DNA of 64,000 nt from Streptomyces caelestis (GCF_014205255.1 NZ_JACHNE010000001.1:8556001-8620000); one strand, 5' to 3'. Shown: positions 17,336 to 25,802, counted from the first letter of the stretch. Made by a program: numbers and translations. Notes: generated by a model not told the origin, from the letters alone.

Positions 17336-17916
17336 GGCGGCGCCCCCTTCCGCCCCGCGTGGAAGGCGCCGACCCGGGCGGCGAAGGCCGTCAGGTCGTC
17401 GGCCACGTAGCGGGTGGCGTCCGCCGGGATCACCAGCGCCCGGCCGGAGACCGCGGGCGGCTCGCCGCGCGGCACGTACAGCCGGTGCCGGCGCCGCCCG
17501 GAACCCTGCGCCAGCGCCTTGCCCGCGGCGATCCGGAAGCCCACGACCCGGCCGCTGGTGCCGCCCTCGACGACCACGTCGAGCACCGTCCCGACCTCGG
17601 CGCCCTCGTCGGTCAGCACCTTCGCGTGCAGCACCCGGCCCTGCTGGGCCTCCCGGCGCGCCTCCACGACGGACGTGTCCGCCAGGGCACCGGCGTCGAC
17701 GATCATGATCGCGTCATGGCCGAGCGAATGCACGGCCGGCCAGGGCAGACGCTGCTTCAGCGGGCCCGACAGCAGCCCCCGGCCGCTGAGCGTGAAGCCG
17801 GCGACACGCCCGGCGGCGGCGTCGAAGACGGTGTGCTTGACGTGGGCGACGGCGTCGCCGCCCAGGGTGACCACCGGCAGGGTCGTCAGGCTCCGTGCCG
17901 CCATCAGCTCGTTCAT
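17332..17916 (-). CDS. PRC-barrel domain protein
   Basis: A 194-residue protein with two PRC-barrel modules (LPVVTLGGDAVAHVKHTVFD with GRVAGFTLSGRG, and HAKVLTDEGAEVGTVLDVVV with GRVVGFRIAAG) and a short basic stretch near 150. It is the first gene of a two-gene operon with the following PRC-barrel gene, joined by an ATGA overlap. The sequence similarity between the two suggests a local duplication. No partner is evident in the neighbourhood. Confidence 0.85.
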   Translation of the reverse strand: MNELMAARSLTTLPVVTLGGDAVAHVKHTVFDAAAGRVAGFTLSGRGLLSGPLKQRLPWPAVHSLGHDAIMIVDAGALADTSVVEARREAQQGRVLHAKVLTDEGAEVGTVLDVVVEGGTSGRVVGFRIAAGKALAQGSGRRRHRLYVPRGEPPAVSGRALVIPADATRYVADDLTAFAARVGAFHAGRKGAPP

Positions 17917-18137
17917 CGCTCGCCCTTCCCACCGGGCCGGCGCCGCAGCGCGATGACCTCAGGCGATCCGGACCGGCCGTCCTCGGCCGGCCCCGACTGC
18001 TACCGGGTGCCCCGCGGACAGGGGACAATGCCGGGGGCACCGGACGGGCCGAAGACCTGTCAGGACTGCGAAGCCCGGCTCGGGGTACGAGCACTGTGCA
18101 GAGCGTCCGGCCAGTCCGGCTTCCCAGAGAGAAACGC

Positions 18138-18602
18138 ATGATCGACCACCTGGACGGGGCAGTGATACCGACTGGTTTCGACGTGCCCGTGGAGCCGCTG
18201 AGGCGGGCGGCACACTACACGGGCGAGCAGGGATGCATCGCCGAGGCGCGATCCTTCGCCGCGCTCTTTCTCGAGCAGCTCAGGACCGAGTGGTGCGCGC
18301 GGATCGACGACCGGGCCGACGGCGCGGTGCTGCTCGTCGTCAGCGAGCTGGTCACCAACGCCGACCGGCACAGCAACGGGCCGTACATCCTGGAGCTGGT
18401 CGGCACGGACACCTCGGTGACGGTGTCGGTCTACGACAGCAGCTCCGCACTGCCCCGCATCTTCCCCCGCAACCCCGAGCGCGTCGGGCGGCACGGCCTG
18501 GAGATCGTCCACGCGCTCGCGGAGCAGGTCAGCGTGGAGCGGGTGCCGGTGGGCAAACGGGTACGCGCCGTGCTGCCGCTCACCGGCGAAACCGACGGCT
18601 GA
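18138..18602 (+). CDS. RsbW-like ATP-binding protein (HATPase_c_2)
   Basis: A 154-residue GHKL ATPase of the anti-sigma/serine-kinase type. The N-box is VSELVTNADRH, the G1 region is VSVYDSSSALPRI, and HGLEIVHALAEQ holds the second glycine motif before a final KRVRAVLPL strand. Streptomyces have dozens of these; some are anti-sigma factors for SigB-family sigmas. This one lies 280 bases from, and convergent to, such a sigma gene, which makes a functional link possible but unproven. The ATG has a GAGAGAAA site upstream. Confidence 0.85.
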   Translation: MIDHLDGAVIPTGFDVPVEPLRRAAHYTGEQGCIAEARSFAALFLEQLRTEWCARIDDRADGAVLLVVSELVTNADRHSNGPYILELVGTDTSVTVSVYDSSSALPRIFPRNPERVGRHGLEIVHALAEQVSVERVPVGKRVRAVLPLTGETDG

Positions 18603-18824
18603 ACCGTCCACCGGCGGCTGAGTCGTCCGCAGCCCCAGGGCCTGTCGTTTCGATCAGATCGCAGACGCGGGGCCTGGCACGCGTATCTGCGGCGTTGTCG
18701 TCGGTTGCCGATGCTCCACACCGAACCCAGAGGCCCTCGCCTCGTTCAAGGACCACTCACGGCGTGTCGCCTGTCACCAACGTCCCCGGACAGCACACCT
18801 AGACCCCCCGGAGCCGGCACAGCG

Positions 18825-18865
18825 GCGGGTGCCGTCCCACTCCCGCGTGTGGGGACGGCACCCGC
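18825..18865. terminator. Hairpin terminator of the sigma factor gene
   Basis: GCGGGTGCCGTCCC (18825-18838) pairs with GGGACGGCACCCGC (18852-18865), a 14-bp perfect stem 17 bases beyond the sigma factor stop codon and before the convergent ATPase gene. Confidence 0.75.
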
Positions 18866-18881
18866 TGGTCCGCCGGCTGTG

Positions 18882-19799
18882 TCAGGCGCAGCCCAGCTCG
18901 CCCAGCATGCCCTCGCGCAGTCGCGTGATGATCCGCTTGATCAGGCGGGAGACGTGCATCTGCGAGCAGCCCAGCCGCTCCCCGATCTCCGCCTGCGTGG
19001 CCTCCTCCACGAACCGCATGTGGATGATCTGCCGGTCGCGTTCGCTCAGCTCCGCCATCAGCGGGGCGAGCGAGTGGAAGTCCTCGACGAGCCGCAGCCC
19101 GTCCTCCTCCACACCGATGAAGTCGGCCAGGACCGCCTCGCCGCCCTCCGGGCCGTCGCCGGTGAGCGCGGCGTCCAGCGACGACGAGTTGTACCCGTTG
19201 GCGGCGATCTGTCCTTCGACGACCTCCTTCTCGGAGATGTTCATCAGCGTGGCCAGCTCGTTGACCGTGGGTTCGCGGTCCAGCCGGCTGGCGAGTTCCT
19301 CGCGGGCCTTGGCCAGTTCCACGCGCAGCTCCTGGAGCCGCCGCGGCACGTGCACCGCCCACGTGGTGTCCCGGAAGAACCGCTTGATCTCACCGACGAT
19401 GTACGGAAGCGCGAAGGAGGTGAACTCGACCTCGCGCGACAGCTCGAACCGGTCGATGGCCTTGATCAGGCCGATCATGCCGGTCTGGACGATGTCCTCC
19501 ATGTCGTCGCCGCGGCCCCGGAACCGGCCGGCCGCGAACCGCACGAGCGACATGTTCATCTCGATCAGCGTGTTGCGCGCGTACTGGTATTCGTGCGTGC
19601 CCTCTTCGAGTTCCGTCAGGCGCTGGAAGAACTGGCGGGACAGCTCCCGGGCGTCCCGTGGAGCGACGGACCGCGGGTCCACGACTCCCGGCAGCGCTCC
19701 GTCACCCGTGCCGGCCTCCGCGTTCTCTTCGACGACCTGTGCCTGCGACCGGATCACGGCGGTCTCCATTACCTCTCCCATGAACGTCACGACGGACAT
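18882..19799 (-). CDS. SigB/SigF-family RNA polymerase sigma factor (probable SigL)
   Basis: A 305-residue group-3 sigma factor. Region 2 is strong (GDDMEDIVQTGMIGLIKAID, FTSFALPYIVGEIKRFFRD), region 3 spans VPRRLQELRVELAKAREELA, and region 4 has LSERDRQIIHMRFVEEATQA with the helix-turn-helix EIGERLGCSQMHVSRLIKRI. It belongs to the stress and differentiation group SigB/F/G/H/I/K/L/M/N of Streptomyces. Its position beside popR and clpP3/clpP4 points to the SigL orthologue, by synteny from memory. ATG 19799 has GGAGGGA nine bases upstream. A SigB-type promoter precedes it, suggesting autoregulation. Confidence 0.92.
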   Translation of the reverse strand: MSVVTFMGEVMETAVIRSQAQVVEENAEAGTGDGALPGVVDPRSVAPRDARELSRQFFQRLTELEEGTHEYQYARNTLIEMNMSLVRFAAGRFRGRGDDMEDIVQTGMIGLIKAIDRFELSREVEFTSFALPYIVGEIKRFFRDTTWAVHVPRRLQELRVELAKAREELASRLDREPTVNELATLMNISEKEVVEGQIAANGYNSSSLDAALTGDGPEGGEAVLADFIGVEEDGLRLVEDFHSLAPLMAELSERDRQIIHMRFVEEATQAEIGERLGCSQMHVSRLIKRIITRLREGMLGELGCA

Positions 19800-19824
19800 C
19801 TGCCTAGGTCCCTCCGAGTTGCGG

Positions 19825-19849
19825 GTACCCGGTTATGTGCCGCACATGC
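19825..19849 (-). promoter_or_regulatory. SigB-type promoter upstream of the sigma factor gene
   Basis: Read on the minus strand, GCAT and GGGTAC are separated by 15 bases, matching the GNNT-N14-16-GGGTAC/T consensus of Streptomyces SigB-like sigmas. The -10 lies 25 bases ahead of the start codon and its GGAGGGA site. Positive autoregulation is a fair inference. Confidence 0.5.
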
Positions 19850-20016
19850 CCGGCGATCGGCCGCGGTCCGGAAAATTCGGTGGCGTGGGGGGGGTGCCGG
19901 CGCGCAGAGGAGTCGTGGTCTCCCAACGCCGCCTGGCCACCGGCCCGTTCGGCGATTCCACCCAGGGCGGAATGTCGGCCCCTTCCCCTGACGACCACGA
20001 CTCCTAGGCTGGAGAA

Positions 20017-20445
20017 GTGAGCAACCACGTGCCGAACGAAGCCCGGATCATCCCCCTTCGCCCGCCCGGCGCGCGCCCGCAGGCCGCCCGTCCGGCGACC
20101 GCTCCGCCACACCGGAGGCCGCCGGCTCCCGCCCCGAAGGAACCGCTGTGGCGTGACCTGGTCGGTGACGTCCTGCGGCGCGAACGTCTCGCGCAGGAGC
20201 GCACGCTGAAGGACGTCGCCGACGAGGCGCGGATCTCCATGCCGTACCTGTCGGAGGTGGAGCGCGGCCGCAAGGAGGCCTCCTCGGAGGTCCTCGCGGC
20301 CGCCGCCCGCGCCCTCGGACTGAGCCTCGGCGACCTGCTGTCGAGGGCGCAGGGCGAGTTGGTCCGCGTCACCTCGCGGTACTCGGCAGGCAGCCGCCAA
20401 GGGGCGTCCCCCGCGTCGTCCGAGGGGCTGTGCATGGCCGCCTGA
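20017..20445 (+). CDS. popR: PopR-like XRE-family activator of clpP3-clpP4
   Basis: A 142-residue regulator. A 40-residue Pro/Ala/Arg-rich N-terminus precedes an XRE helix-turn-helix at about residues 50-112 (VLRRERLAQERTLKDVADEA, RISMPYLSEVERGRKEASSE). It is close to ClgR and PopR. Its place next to two clpP genes, with a PopR-type palindrome ahead of the first, favours PopR. The protein ends in Ala-Ala (GLCMAA), the kind of C-terminus recognised by ClpP1P2 for degradation of PopR and ClgR. It converges on the clpP pair, 18 bases away. Confidence 0.8.
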   Translation: MSNHVPNEARIIPLRPPGARPQAARPATAPPHRRPPAPAPKEPLWRDLVGDVLRRERLAQERTLKDVADEARISMPYLSEVERGRKEASSEVLAAAARALGLSLGDLLSRAQGELVRVTSRYSAGSRQGASPASSEGLCMAA

Positions 20446-20463
20446 GCCCGGGCCGCCGGTGTC

Positions 20464-21066
20464 TCAGACCCGCACGGGGCGCCGGCTGAGCACCTCGTCG
20501 GCCAGCCCGTAGGCCACCGCCTCCTGCGCGGTGAGTACCTTGTCGCGGTCCATGTCGGCCCGCAGGGTGGCCACGTCGTGGTGGGTGTGCCGGGACAGCA
20601 CCTCCTCCACCTGGGAGCGGATCCGCACCATCTCCTTGGCCTGGAGCGACAGGTCGGACGCCGTGCCGCGCGCCCCGCCCGTGGCCGGCTGCCCGAGCAG
20701 CACCCGCGCGTGCTCCAGCACGAACCGCCGGCCGGTATCCCCGCCGGCCAGCAGCACGGCCGCCGTGGAGGCCGCCTGCCCGACGCAGAACGTCGAGATC
20801 GGCGCCTGCACGTACGTCATGGTGTCGTAGATGGCCATGAGCGAAGTGAACGAGCCGCCGGGAGAGTTGAGGTAGATCGAGATCTCGCTCTCCGGTGACG
20901 ACGACTCCAGGTGCAGGAGCTGTGCGATGACGACGTTGGCGACGCCGTCGTCGATCTCGGTGCCGAGGAAGATGATCCGCTCGGACAGCAGCCGGCTGAA
21001 CACGTCGTAGGACCGCTCGCCCTGGGGGGTGCGCTCGACGACGTTCGGAATCGTGTAGGTACCCAT
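20464..21066 (-). CDS. clpP4: ClpP-family protein lacking the catalytic His (ClpP4 position)
   Basis: A 200-residue Clp protease subunit, second gene of a clpP pair. The fold-defining segments are present: IIFLGTEIDDGVANVVIAQL, YLNSPGGSFTSLMAIYDTM and the nucleophile region FCVGQAASTAAVLL. In the segment that normally reads LLHQP the His is replaced by Gly (ARVLLGQPATGG; codon GGG). The Asp region is TLRADMDRDKVLTAQEA. Without the His it may be a non-catalytic ring partner. Its ATG overlaps the stop of the preceding clpP gene by one base (TGATG), so the two are coupled. Confidence 0.85.
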   Translation of the reverse strand: MGTYTIPNVVERTPQGERSYDVFSRLLSERIIFLGTEIDDGVANVVIAQLLHLESSSPESEISIYLNSPGGSFTSLMAIYDTMTYVQAPISTFCVGQAASTAAVLLAGGDTGRRFVLEHARVLLGQPATGGARGTASDLSLQAKEMVRIRSQVEEVLSRHTHHDVATLRADMDRDKVLTAQEAVAYGLADEVLSRRPVRV

Positions 21067-21707
21067 CACTGAAGCCCCATCCTGCGCCGGGTGGCCGCCG
21101 GGCGGATGTCCGCGAGGGACTCCAGGACCCGGTCCACCATGCCGTACTCCCTGGCCTCCTCGGCCGTGAACCAGCGGTCCCGGTCGCCGTCCCGGGAGAT
21201 GGTCTCCGGGGTCTGCCCGGTGTGCTCGGCGGTGATCCGCTCGATGGTCCGCTTGGTGAACTCCAGGTTCTCCGCCTGGATCTCGATGTCCGCGGTGGTG
21301 CCGCCGATGCCCCCCGACGGCTGGTGCATCATGACGCGCGCGTTCGGCAGGGAGTAGCGCTTGCCGGGTGTGCCTACGCAGAGCAGGAACTGGCCCATGC
21401 TGGCGGCGAAGCCCATGGCCAGGGTGGAGACGTCGTTGGGGATCAGCCGCATCGTGTCGTAGATGGCCAGGCCCGCGTGTACCGAGCCGCCGGGGCTGTT
21501 GATGTACAGGCTGATGTCGGTGCGCGGGTCCTCCGCGGACAGGATCAGCAGCTGGGCGCAGACTCGGTTGGCTGAGACCTCGTCCACCTGCGTGCCCAGC
21601 AGCACGATGCGCTGCGCGAGCAGTTGCGCGGCCAGATGGTCGTCGAACCGGGTCGGAGGGGTGTCGCCCTCCTCGGCCCGCGGGGCGAGTGTCGTGAGTG
21701 GAGTCAT
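21066..21707 (-). CDS. clpP3: ATP-dependent Clp protease proteolytic subunit (ClpP3 position)
   Basis: A 213-residue ClpP with a complete Ser-His-Asp set: the Ser in LAMGFAASMGQFLL, the His in ARVMMHQPSGG and the Asp in ETISRDGDRDRWFTAEEA. The N-terminal 20 residues are the usual processed extension. The ATG at 21707 (MTPLTTLAPRAEEGD) was chosen over an upstream frame because an AGGAGAA site precedes it. It forms an operon with the next clpP. In Streptomyces the clpP3-clpP4 operon is silent while ClpP1P2 is active and is switched on by PopR. Confidence 0.9.
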   Translation of the reverse strand: MTPLTTLAPRAEEGDTPPTRFDDHLAAQLLAQRIVLLGTQVDEVSANRVCAQLLILSAEDPRTDISLYINSPGGSVHAGLAIYDTMRLIPNDVSTLAMGFAASMGQFLLCVGTPGKRYSLPNARVMMHQPSGGIGGTTADIEIQAENLEFTKRTIERITAEHTGQTPETISRDGDRDRWFTAEEAREYGMVDRVLESLADIRPAATRRRMGLQ

Positions 21708-21801
21708 CGGTTCTCCTCGTCGTGGCAGAAGGGCCGCGGACCTGCCGCGGACGTGCCGTCGACTCCACTCTTGACCTCGGACGATGCCCACAGGCCGTTT
21801 C

Positions 21802-21816
21802 TCTGCCCTCGGCAGA
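21802..21816. promoter_or_regulatory. PopR box: perfect palindrome upstream of clpP3
   Basis: TCTGCCCTCGGCAGA is a perfect TCTGCC-3N-GGCAGA inverted repeat 95 bases upstream of the clpP3 start. It is the motif I recall as the PopR recognition sequence in S. lividans. A related half-site, GGGCAGAG, follows at about 21825. It lies in the 362-base gap 21708-22069, which shows no other gene. Confidence 0.7.
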
Positions 21817-22069
21817 TCCGCTCCGGGCAGAGCGCGGCTGTGCCGCAGCGGGAGCTCCGGGCACAGCCGGTGGCCTGCTGGGCGCCCGGCAGTTGGGCCC
21901 GCCCCAGTTCACGGGTGATGGCCGTACCCCAGTCGCCGCCCCGCGCGCCGAACCGCTCCACTCGGGCCTCGACGCCGCACCACCGAAACAATCACCCGCC
22001 CGGCCGATGAGTTTCCCGGCGTGGACCGGTCGACACAGATGACAGCGATCCACGCTCCAGGAGGTACTC

Positions 22070-22552
22070 ATGGCATCCGACGGTTTCACCACGTGTCTCT
22101 GGTTCGACGGCCAGGCCGAGGAGGCCGCTCACTTCTACGTCTCGGTCTTCAAGAACTCCAGCGTCGGAAAGATCGCCCGCTACCCCGAGGGAGCGCCCCA
22201 GCCCGCCGGCGGCGTGATGACCGTCGAGTTCACGGCCAACGGCCACAAGTTCCTCGGACTCAACGGCGGCCCGCAGTTCAAGTTCACCGAGGCGGTCTCC
22301 TTCATGATCTTCTGCGAGAACCAGGAGGAGATCGACTACTACTGGACCAAGCTCACCGAGAACGGCGGGGAGCCCGGCCCGTGCGGCTGGCTCAAGGACC
22401 AGTACGGAGTGTCCTGGCAGGTCGTCCCGGACCGGCTCGACGACATGATCACCGACCCGGACCCCGCGAAGGCGGCCCGCGTGACCCAGGCGTTCATGGC
22501 GATGAGCAAGTTCGACATCGCCGCTCTGGAGAAGGCGTACGCGGGCGAATGA
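22070..22552 (+). CDS. VOC family protein (PhnB / 3-demethylubiquinone-methyltransferase-like)
   Basis: A 160-residue PhnB-type VOC protein. The family pattern is TCLWFDGQAEEAAHFYVSVF, VMTVEFTANGHKFLGLNGGP, SFMIFCENQEEIDYYWTKL and CGWLKDQYGVSWQVVP. A strong GGAGGT ribosome site precedes the ATG. Members are annotated as 3-demethylubiquinone-9 3-methyltransferase domain proteins but have no methyltransferase fold. The substrate is unknown, and it stands alone with no clear partner. Confidence 0.88.
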   Translation: MASDGFTTCLWFDGQAEEAAHFYVSVFKNSSVGKIARYPEGAPQPAGGVMTVEFTANGHKFLGLNGGPQFKFTEAVSFMIFCENQEEIDYYWTKLTENGGEPGPCGWLKDQYGVSWQVVPDRLDDMITDPDPAKAARVTQAFMAMSKFDIAALEKAYAGE

Positions 22553-22588
22553 CGCGCCTCCGGAGAGGGGCAGGGGCCCCTTCTGCCC

Positions 22589-23479
22589 CTACCGGGACTC
22601 GGCCAGGATCTCCCCGATCACGTACCGGGAGTTCTCCGCGACCGGCGGGTTCGTTTCCCAGTAGTACGGCAGCGCGATGACCGCGATCGACAGAGCCCAG
22701 CCCCGGCCCCGCGCCCACTCGGCCCCGTCCGCGCCCACGGCCTCGCGGAAGACGCCGCGGACCTCGGCGGGCAGCAGGCACCAGGCGCTGATGAGGTCGA
22801 CGGCGGGATCGCCCACCCCCACCGTGCCGTAGTCGATCACGCCGGTCAGTCGCCGGCCGCTGACCAGCAGGTTCCCGGCCATCAGATCGCCGTGCGCCCA
22901 GACCGGCGGCCCGGCGTACTCCGGGCCGCGCAGGGCCTGTTCCCACAGGTCCGTCACCGCCGCCGTGTCGATCCGGCCCGCCAGCTGCGCGAGCGCCTCA
23001 CGCATGAACCGCTCCCGGGTCGCCAGAGGCACACCCCGGTACCCGATCGGGCCCTGCGCCGCGTCGATCCGGCGCAGGGCCGTGACGTACGCGCCCAGGT
23101 CCTCGGCGAGCAGCCCGGGTTCCTCCAGCGCGCCGGGCACCGGATTGCGGCCGTCCAGCCAGCCGTACACCGCCCAGGGCCACGGGAAGTCGTCGCCGGG
23201 CTCACCCTGCCCGAGGGGTTCGGGCGCGGCGGCGGGCAGTCCGGGTGCCAGCCGGGGCAGCCAGCGCAGTTCGTGCGTGATGGCCTCGACCGCGCGGGGA
23301 TGCCGGGGGAGCCGAACGACCTTGTCCGCACCGAGGCGGAACATGGCGTTCTCCGTCCCGGAGGACTCAAGGCGCCGCAGGGACAGTCCTGTCCACCGCG
23401 GGAACTGCCCCGCGATCAGCCGGCCGACGAGCGAGACGTCGATGTCCACCTCGTCCTCATGCATTCGCACCGCGCGCAT
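22589..23479 (-). CDS. Aminoglycoside phosphotransferase (APH) family protein
   Basis: A 296-residue kinase-fold phosphotransferase. The Brenner motif is WAHGDLMAGNLLV, with the catalytic Asp, and the metal-binding segment is GVIDYGTVGVGDPAVDL. The N-lobe has NAMFRLGADKVVRLPRHP, with the ATP Lys. It resembles Streptomyces macrolide or aminoglycoside phosphotransferase homologues of unknown substrate, so resistance cannot be assumed. The start may be 23479 or, five codons later, 23464; neither has a good ribosome site. Confidence 0.85.
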   Translation of the reverse strand: MRAVRMHEDEVDIDVSLVGRLIAGQFPRWTGLSLRRLESSGTENAMFRLGADKVVRLPRHPRAVEAITHELRWLPRLAPGLPAAAPEPLGQGEPGDDFPWPWAVYGWLDGRNPVPGALEEPGLLAEDLGAYVTALRRIDAAQGPIGYRGVPLATRERFMREALAQLAGRIDTAAVTDLWEQALRGPEYAGPPVWAHGDLMAGNLLVSGRRLTGVIDYGTVGVGDPAVDLISAWCLLPAEVRGVFREAVGADGAEWARGRGWALSIAVIALPYYWETNPPVAENSRYVIGEILAESR

Positions 23480-23495
23480 GACGCCATTCGAGCGG

Positions 23496-24401
23496 TCAAC
23501 TCGCCGACTGTCGAATGATTTTCGTGATCTCCCGGGCGATGCGCAGGATGCCGGGGGAGCGGACCGGGCAGGGTTTCGGCGTGGACGTCGTGGGGGCCAG
23601 GCAGAAGTGCAGGTAGTCGTCGTCCCGGTGCAGGGCCGTCCGGTCGCGGGACGGCTGAGTGCAGTAGTCGGGATGGGCACGCTCGTAGGCGGTGCACGGG
23701 AGGTACTGCGTCCAGGTGTAGCGGTCCGACCCCGGACTCACCGCCTTCCCGGCGTCGGCGACGACGCCGCCCGACGTGGCGGCCAAACGCTCGTACAGTC
23801 CGTTCACCCGGCGCACCCGGTCGGGCGTGATCGGATCCGGGCCCTGGAGCACCCACACGATCCGCGGCCGGTGGGAGCCGCCGGCCGTCGCGATCTGCTC
23901 GATGAGTTTGCGCGCGTCGGCCTCGTACCGCTTGAAGTACCGCTCCCGCGCACCGTCGTAGGTGATCCCGTCCATGCACCAGGTGAAGTCCCAGGCGTTG
24001 CCCCAGAACTGCAACACCACGTAGTCCGGACGCAGCGACCGCACCAGGGCGGCCGCCTTGTCCCGGGCCGGTACGAGGGACCGCTCGGCCGTGCCCTCCA
24101 GGTAGTCGCAGAGGGTGGTGCCCGAGTAGGGGGCGCTCGTGTACTTCGCGCGCAGGTCCCGGCGCAGCTCCTGGCCGAGGACCTTCTGGTTCTCCATGGC
24201 GAGCGAGTCGCCGAGGTACAGCACGGTGGGCGCCTTCACGGGGGCTCGGGCGCTGGGGGAGGTTGCGGGGGCACGCTGGTGGGTGGTCGCGGACACGTCC
24301 GGAGCGGACGGCGGGGGAGCCTCGGGCCCGGACGACGGGTCGCCGCACGCACCGAGCAGCAACCCCGCCACCAGCACACCCACGATCCACGGTCTGCGCA
24401 T
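23496..24401 (-). CDS. SGNH/GDSL-type hydrolase lipoprotein
   Basis: A 301-residue secreted lipoprotein. The signal peptide is RRPWIVGVLVAGLLLGACGD with the lipobox LLGAC. An SGNH esterase domain follows: block I VLYLGDSLAMENQKVL with the catalytic Ser, LQFWGNAWDFTWCMDG at the block III position, and a C-terminal DDYLHFCLAP supplying Asp-x-x-His. Extra Cys residues (TLCDY, TWCMD, LPCTAYE, DYCTQ) suggest disulphides outside the cell. The substrate is unknown; acyl or acetyl groups on glycans are typical. It stops 16 bases before the phosphotransferase start region. Confidence 0.85.
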   Translation of the reverse strand: MRRPWIVGVLVAGLLLGACGDPSSGPEAPPPSAPDVSATTHQRAPATSPSARAPVKAPTVLYLGDSLAMENQKVLGQELRRDLRAKYTSAPYSGTTLCDYLEGTAERSLVPARDKAAALVRSLRPDYVVLQFWGNAWDFTWCMDGITYDGARERYFKRYEADARKLIEQIATAGGSHRPRIVWVLQGPDPITPDRVRRVNGLYERLAATSGGVVADAGKAVSPGSDRYTWTQYLPCTAYERAHPDYCTQPSRDRTALHRDDDYLHFCLAPTTSTPKPCPVRSPGILRIAREITKIIRQSAS

Positions 24402-24779
24402 ACGGCAACTCCCGCCCCGGCCCGGTGAAACGGCTCCCCACGCAAGCACAGGCGGACCCCCGGGGGAAGACACGCGTCGGCCACGAAACGCGGTCCGTGG
24501 CCGACGATGTGACAGTGGGCCAGGCCCGGCCGGCGGGGGAGAGGGGCCGAGGTGGCCGACGAGCAGTTCCGGCCTGGGTGTGTTCCAGGTGATGCAGTTC
24601 GGCCGGGGCCCGGTCGCGGCGCCGGCCGGGATCCGGTCGTCGGGCACGGACCAGTCGACGTCTTCGACGCCGTAGTGACCTCCCGGCGCCGGACACGCCG
24701 ACCGCACCACTCCCGGCGCACGCCGGACGGGCACGCCGGACGCGGCAAGGAGAACGCGGTGCGCCGCCACCCGCCCACT
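24402..24779. other. 378-base gap with no convincing gene
   Basis: On the minus strand the frame upstream of the lipoprotein stays open through this gap and contains protein-like words (PGGHYGVEDVDWSVPDDRIP), possibly a fragment of a lost gene, but there is no start or end. The rest is GC-rich without clear promoter or hairpin. Confidence 0.3.
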
Positions 24780-25802
24780 TCACGACAGGTCGTTCACCAG
24801 CACCGCCGCCCCGTCGAACCGCCCGGCCTCGAGGTCCGCGAGCGCCTCCACGGCCCGCGACAGCGGATACGGATGGGTGGTCGCGCGTACGCCGTACCTC
24901 GCCGCGAGGGTCAGGAACTCGCGGCCGTCCGCGCGGGTGTTTGAGGCGACGCTGCGTACCTGCTTCTCGTAGAACAGCTCGGTCTCGTAGTGCAGGGGCG
25001 GCGTGTCGGTGAGGTGGACGCCGGCGATGGCCAGGACACCGCCGCGGTCCAGGGCGCGCAGGGCGACCGGGACCAGCTCGCCGACGGGGGCGAACAGGAT
25101 CGCGCTGTCCAGCGGCTCCGGCGGCCCCGCGTACGTGTCCTGCGCGGAGGCCGCGCCCAGCTCCAGTGCCAGCCGCCGGGCGGCCGCGCCGCGTGTCATG
25201 ACGTGCACGGTGGCGCCCTCGGCGAGCGCCACCTGCGCGCACAGATGGGCGCTGCCCCCGAAGCCGTAGAGCCCGAGCCGTCCCCCGGGCGGCAGTCCGG
25301 CCCGCCGCAGCGCCCGGTGGCCGATGATGCCGGCGCACAGGAGGGGAGCCAGGGCCACGTCCGGCACGCCGTCGGGCAGCCGGTAGGCGAACGCCGCAGG
25401 CACCGTCGTGTACTCCGCGTAGCCGCCGTCGGTGTCCCAGCCCGTGTACCGGGAGCGGGGACACAGGTTCTCCGCGCCGCGCGCGCAGTACGCGCAGCTG
25501 CCGTCGGTGCTGCGCAGCCAGGCCACACCGACCCGGTCGCCCACCGCGAAGCCGCGCACCGCCGCGCCGGCCCCGGCCACCTCCCCGACGACCTCGTGAC
25601 CGGGCGTGACGCCCGCCCGGCGCGCGGGCAGGTCGCCCTCGGCGACGTGCAGGTCGGTGCGGCACACACCGCAGGCGCGCACGCGCACCAGCAGCTCGTC
25701 GTCCGCGGGCACCGGCACCGGTTTCCCGACCAGCCGCAAGGATCCTTCCTCGACCGGTCCCGGACGGACCACTGACCACGCGCGCATCGTCCCGTCCGCC
25801 AT
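24780..25802 (-). CDS. Zinc-dependent alcohol dehydrogenase family protein
   Basis: A 340-residue medium-chain dehydrogenase. The catalytic zinc site is VRACGVCRTDLH with GHE in TPGHEVVGEV. The structural zinc loop is degenerate (SCAYCARGAENLC has three Cys). The NAD(P) motif is GLYGFGGSAHLCAQVA. The length and sequence fit the AdhP/YdjJ-like group annotated as zinc-binding alcohol dehydrogenase. The ATG at 25802 has GGGGAG seven bases upstream. It is divergent from a VOC gene. The physiological alcohol or aldehyde is unknown. Confidence 0.9.
   Translation of the reverse strand: MADGTMRAWSVVRPGPVEEGSLRLVGKPVPVPADDELLVRVRACGVCRTDLHVAEGDLPARRAGVTPGHEVVGEVAGAGAAVRGFAVGDRVGVAWLRSTDGSCAYCARGAENLCPRSRYTGWDTDGGYAEYTTVPAAFAYRLPDGVPDVALAPLLCAGIIGHRALRRAGLPPGGRLGLYGFGGSAHLCAQVALAEGATVHVMTRGAAARRLALELGAASAQDTYAGPPEPLDSAILFAPVGELVPVALRALDRGGVLAIAGVHLTDTPPLHYETELFYEKQVRSVASNTRADGREFLTLAARYGVRATTHPYPLSRAVEALADLEAGRFDGAAVLVNDLS

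Noticed and set aside
22589..23479. The phosphotransferase as an antibiotic-resistance gene
   Set aside because: The APH family motifs are clear, but many Streptomyces members have unknown substrates and no antibiotic cluster is nearby.
23416..25779. A 787-codon antisense frame across the lipoprotein and dehydrogenase genes
   Set aside because: Arg-rich shadow; both sense genes carry complete catalytic motifs.
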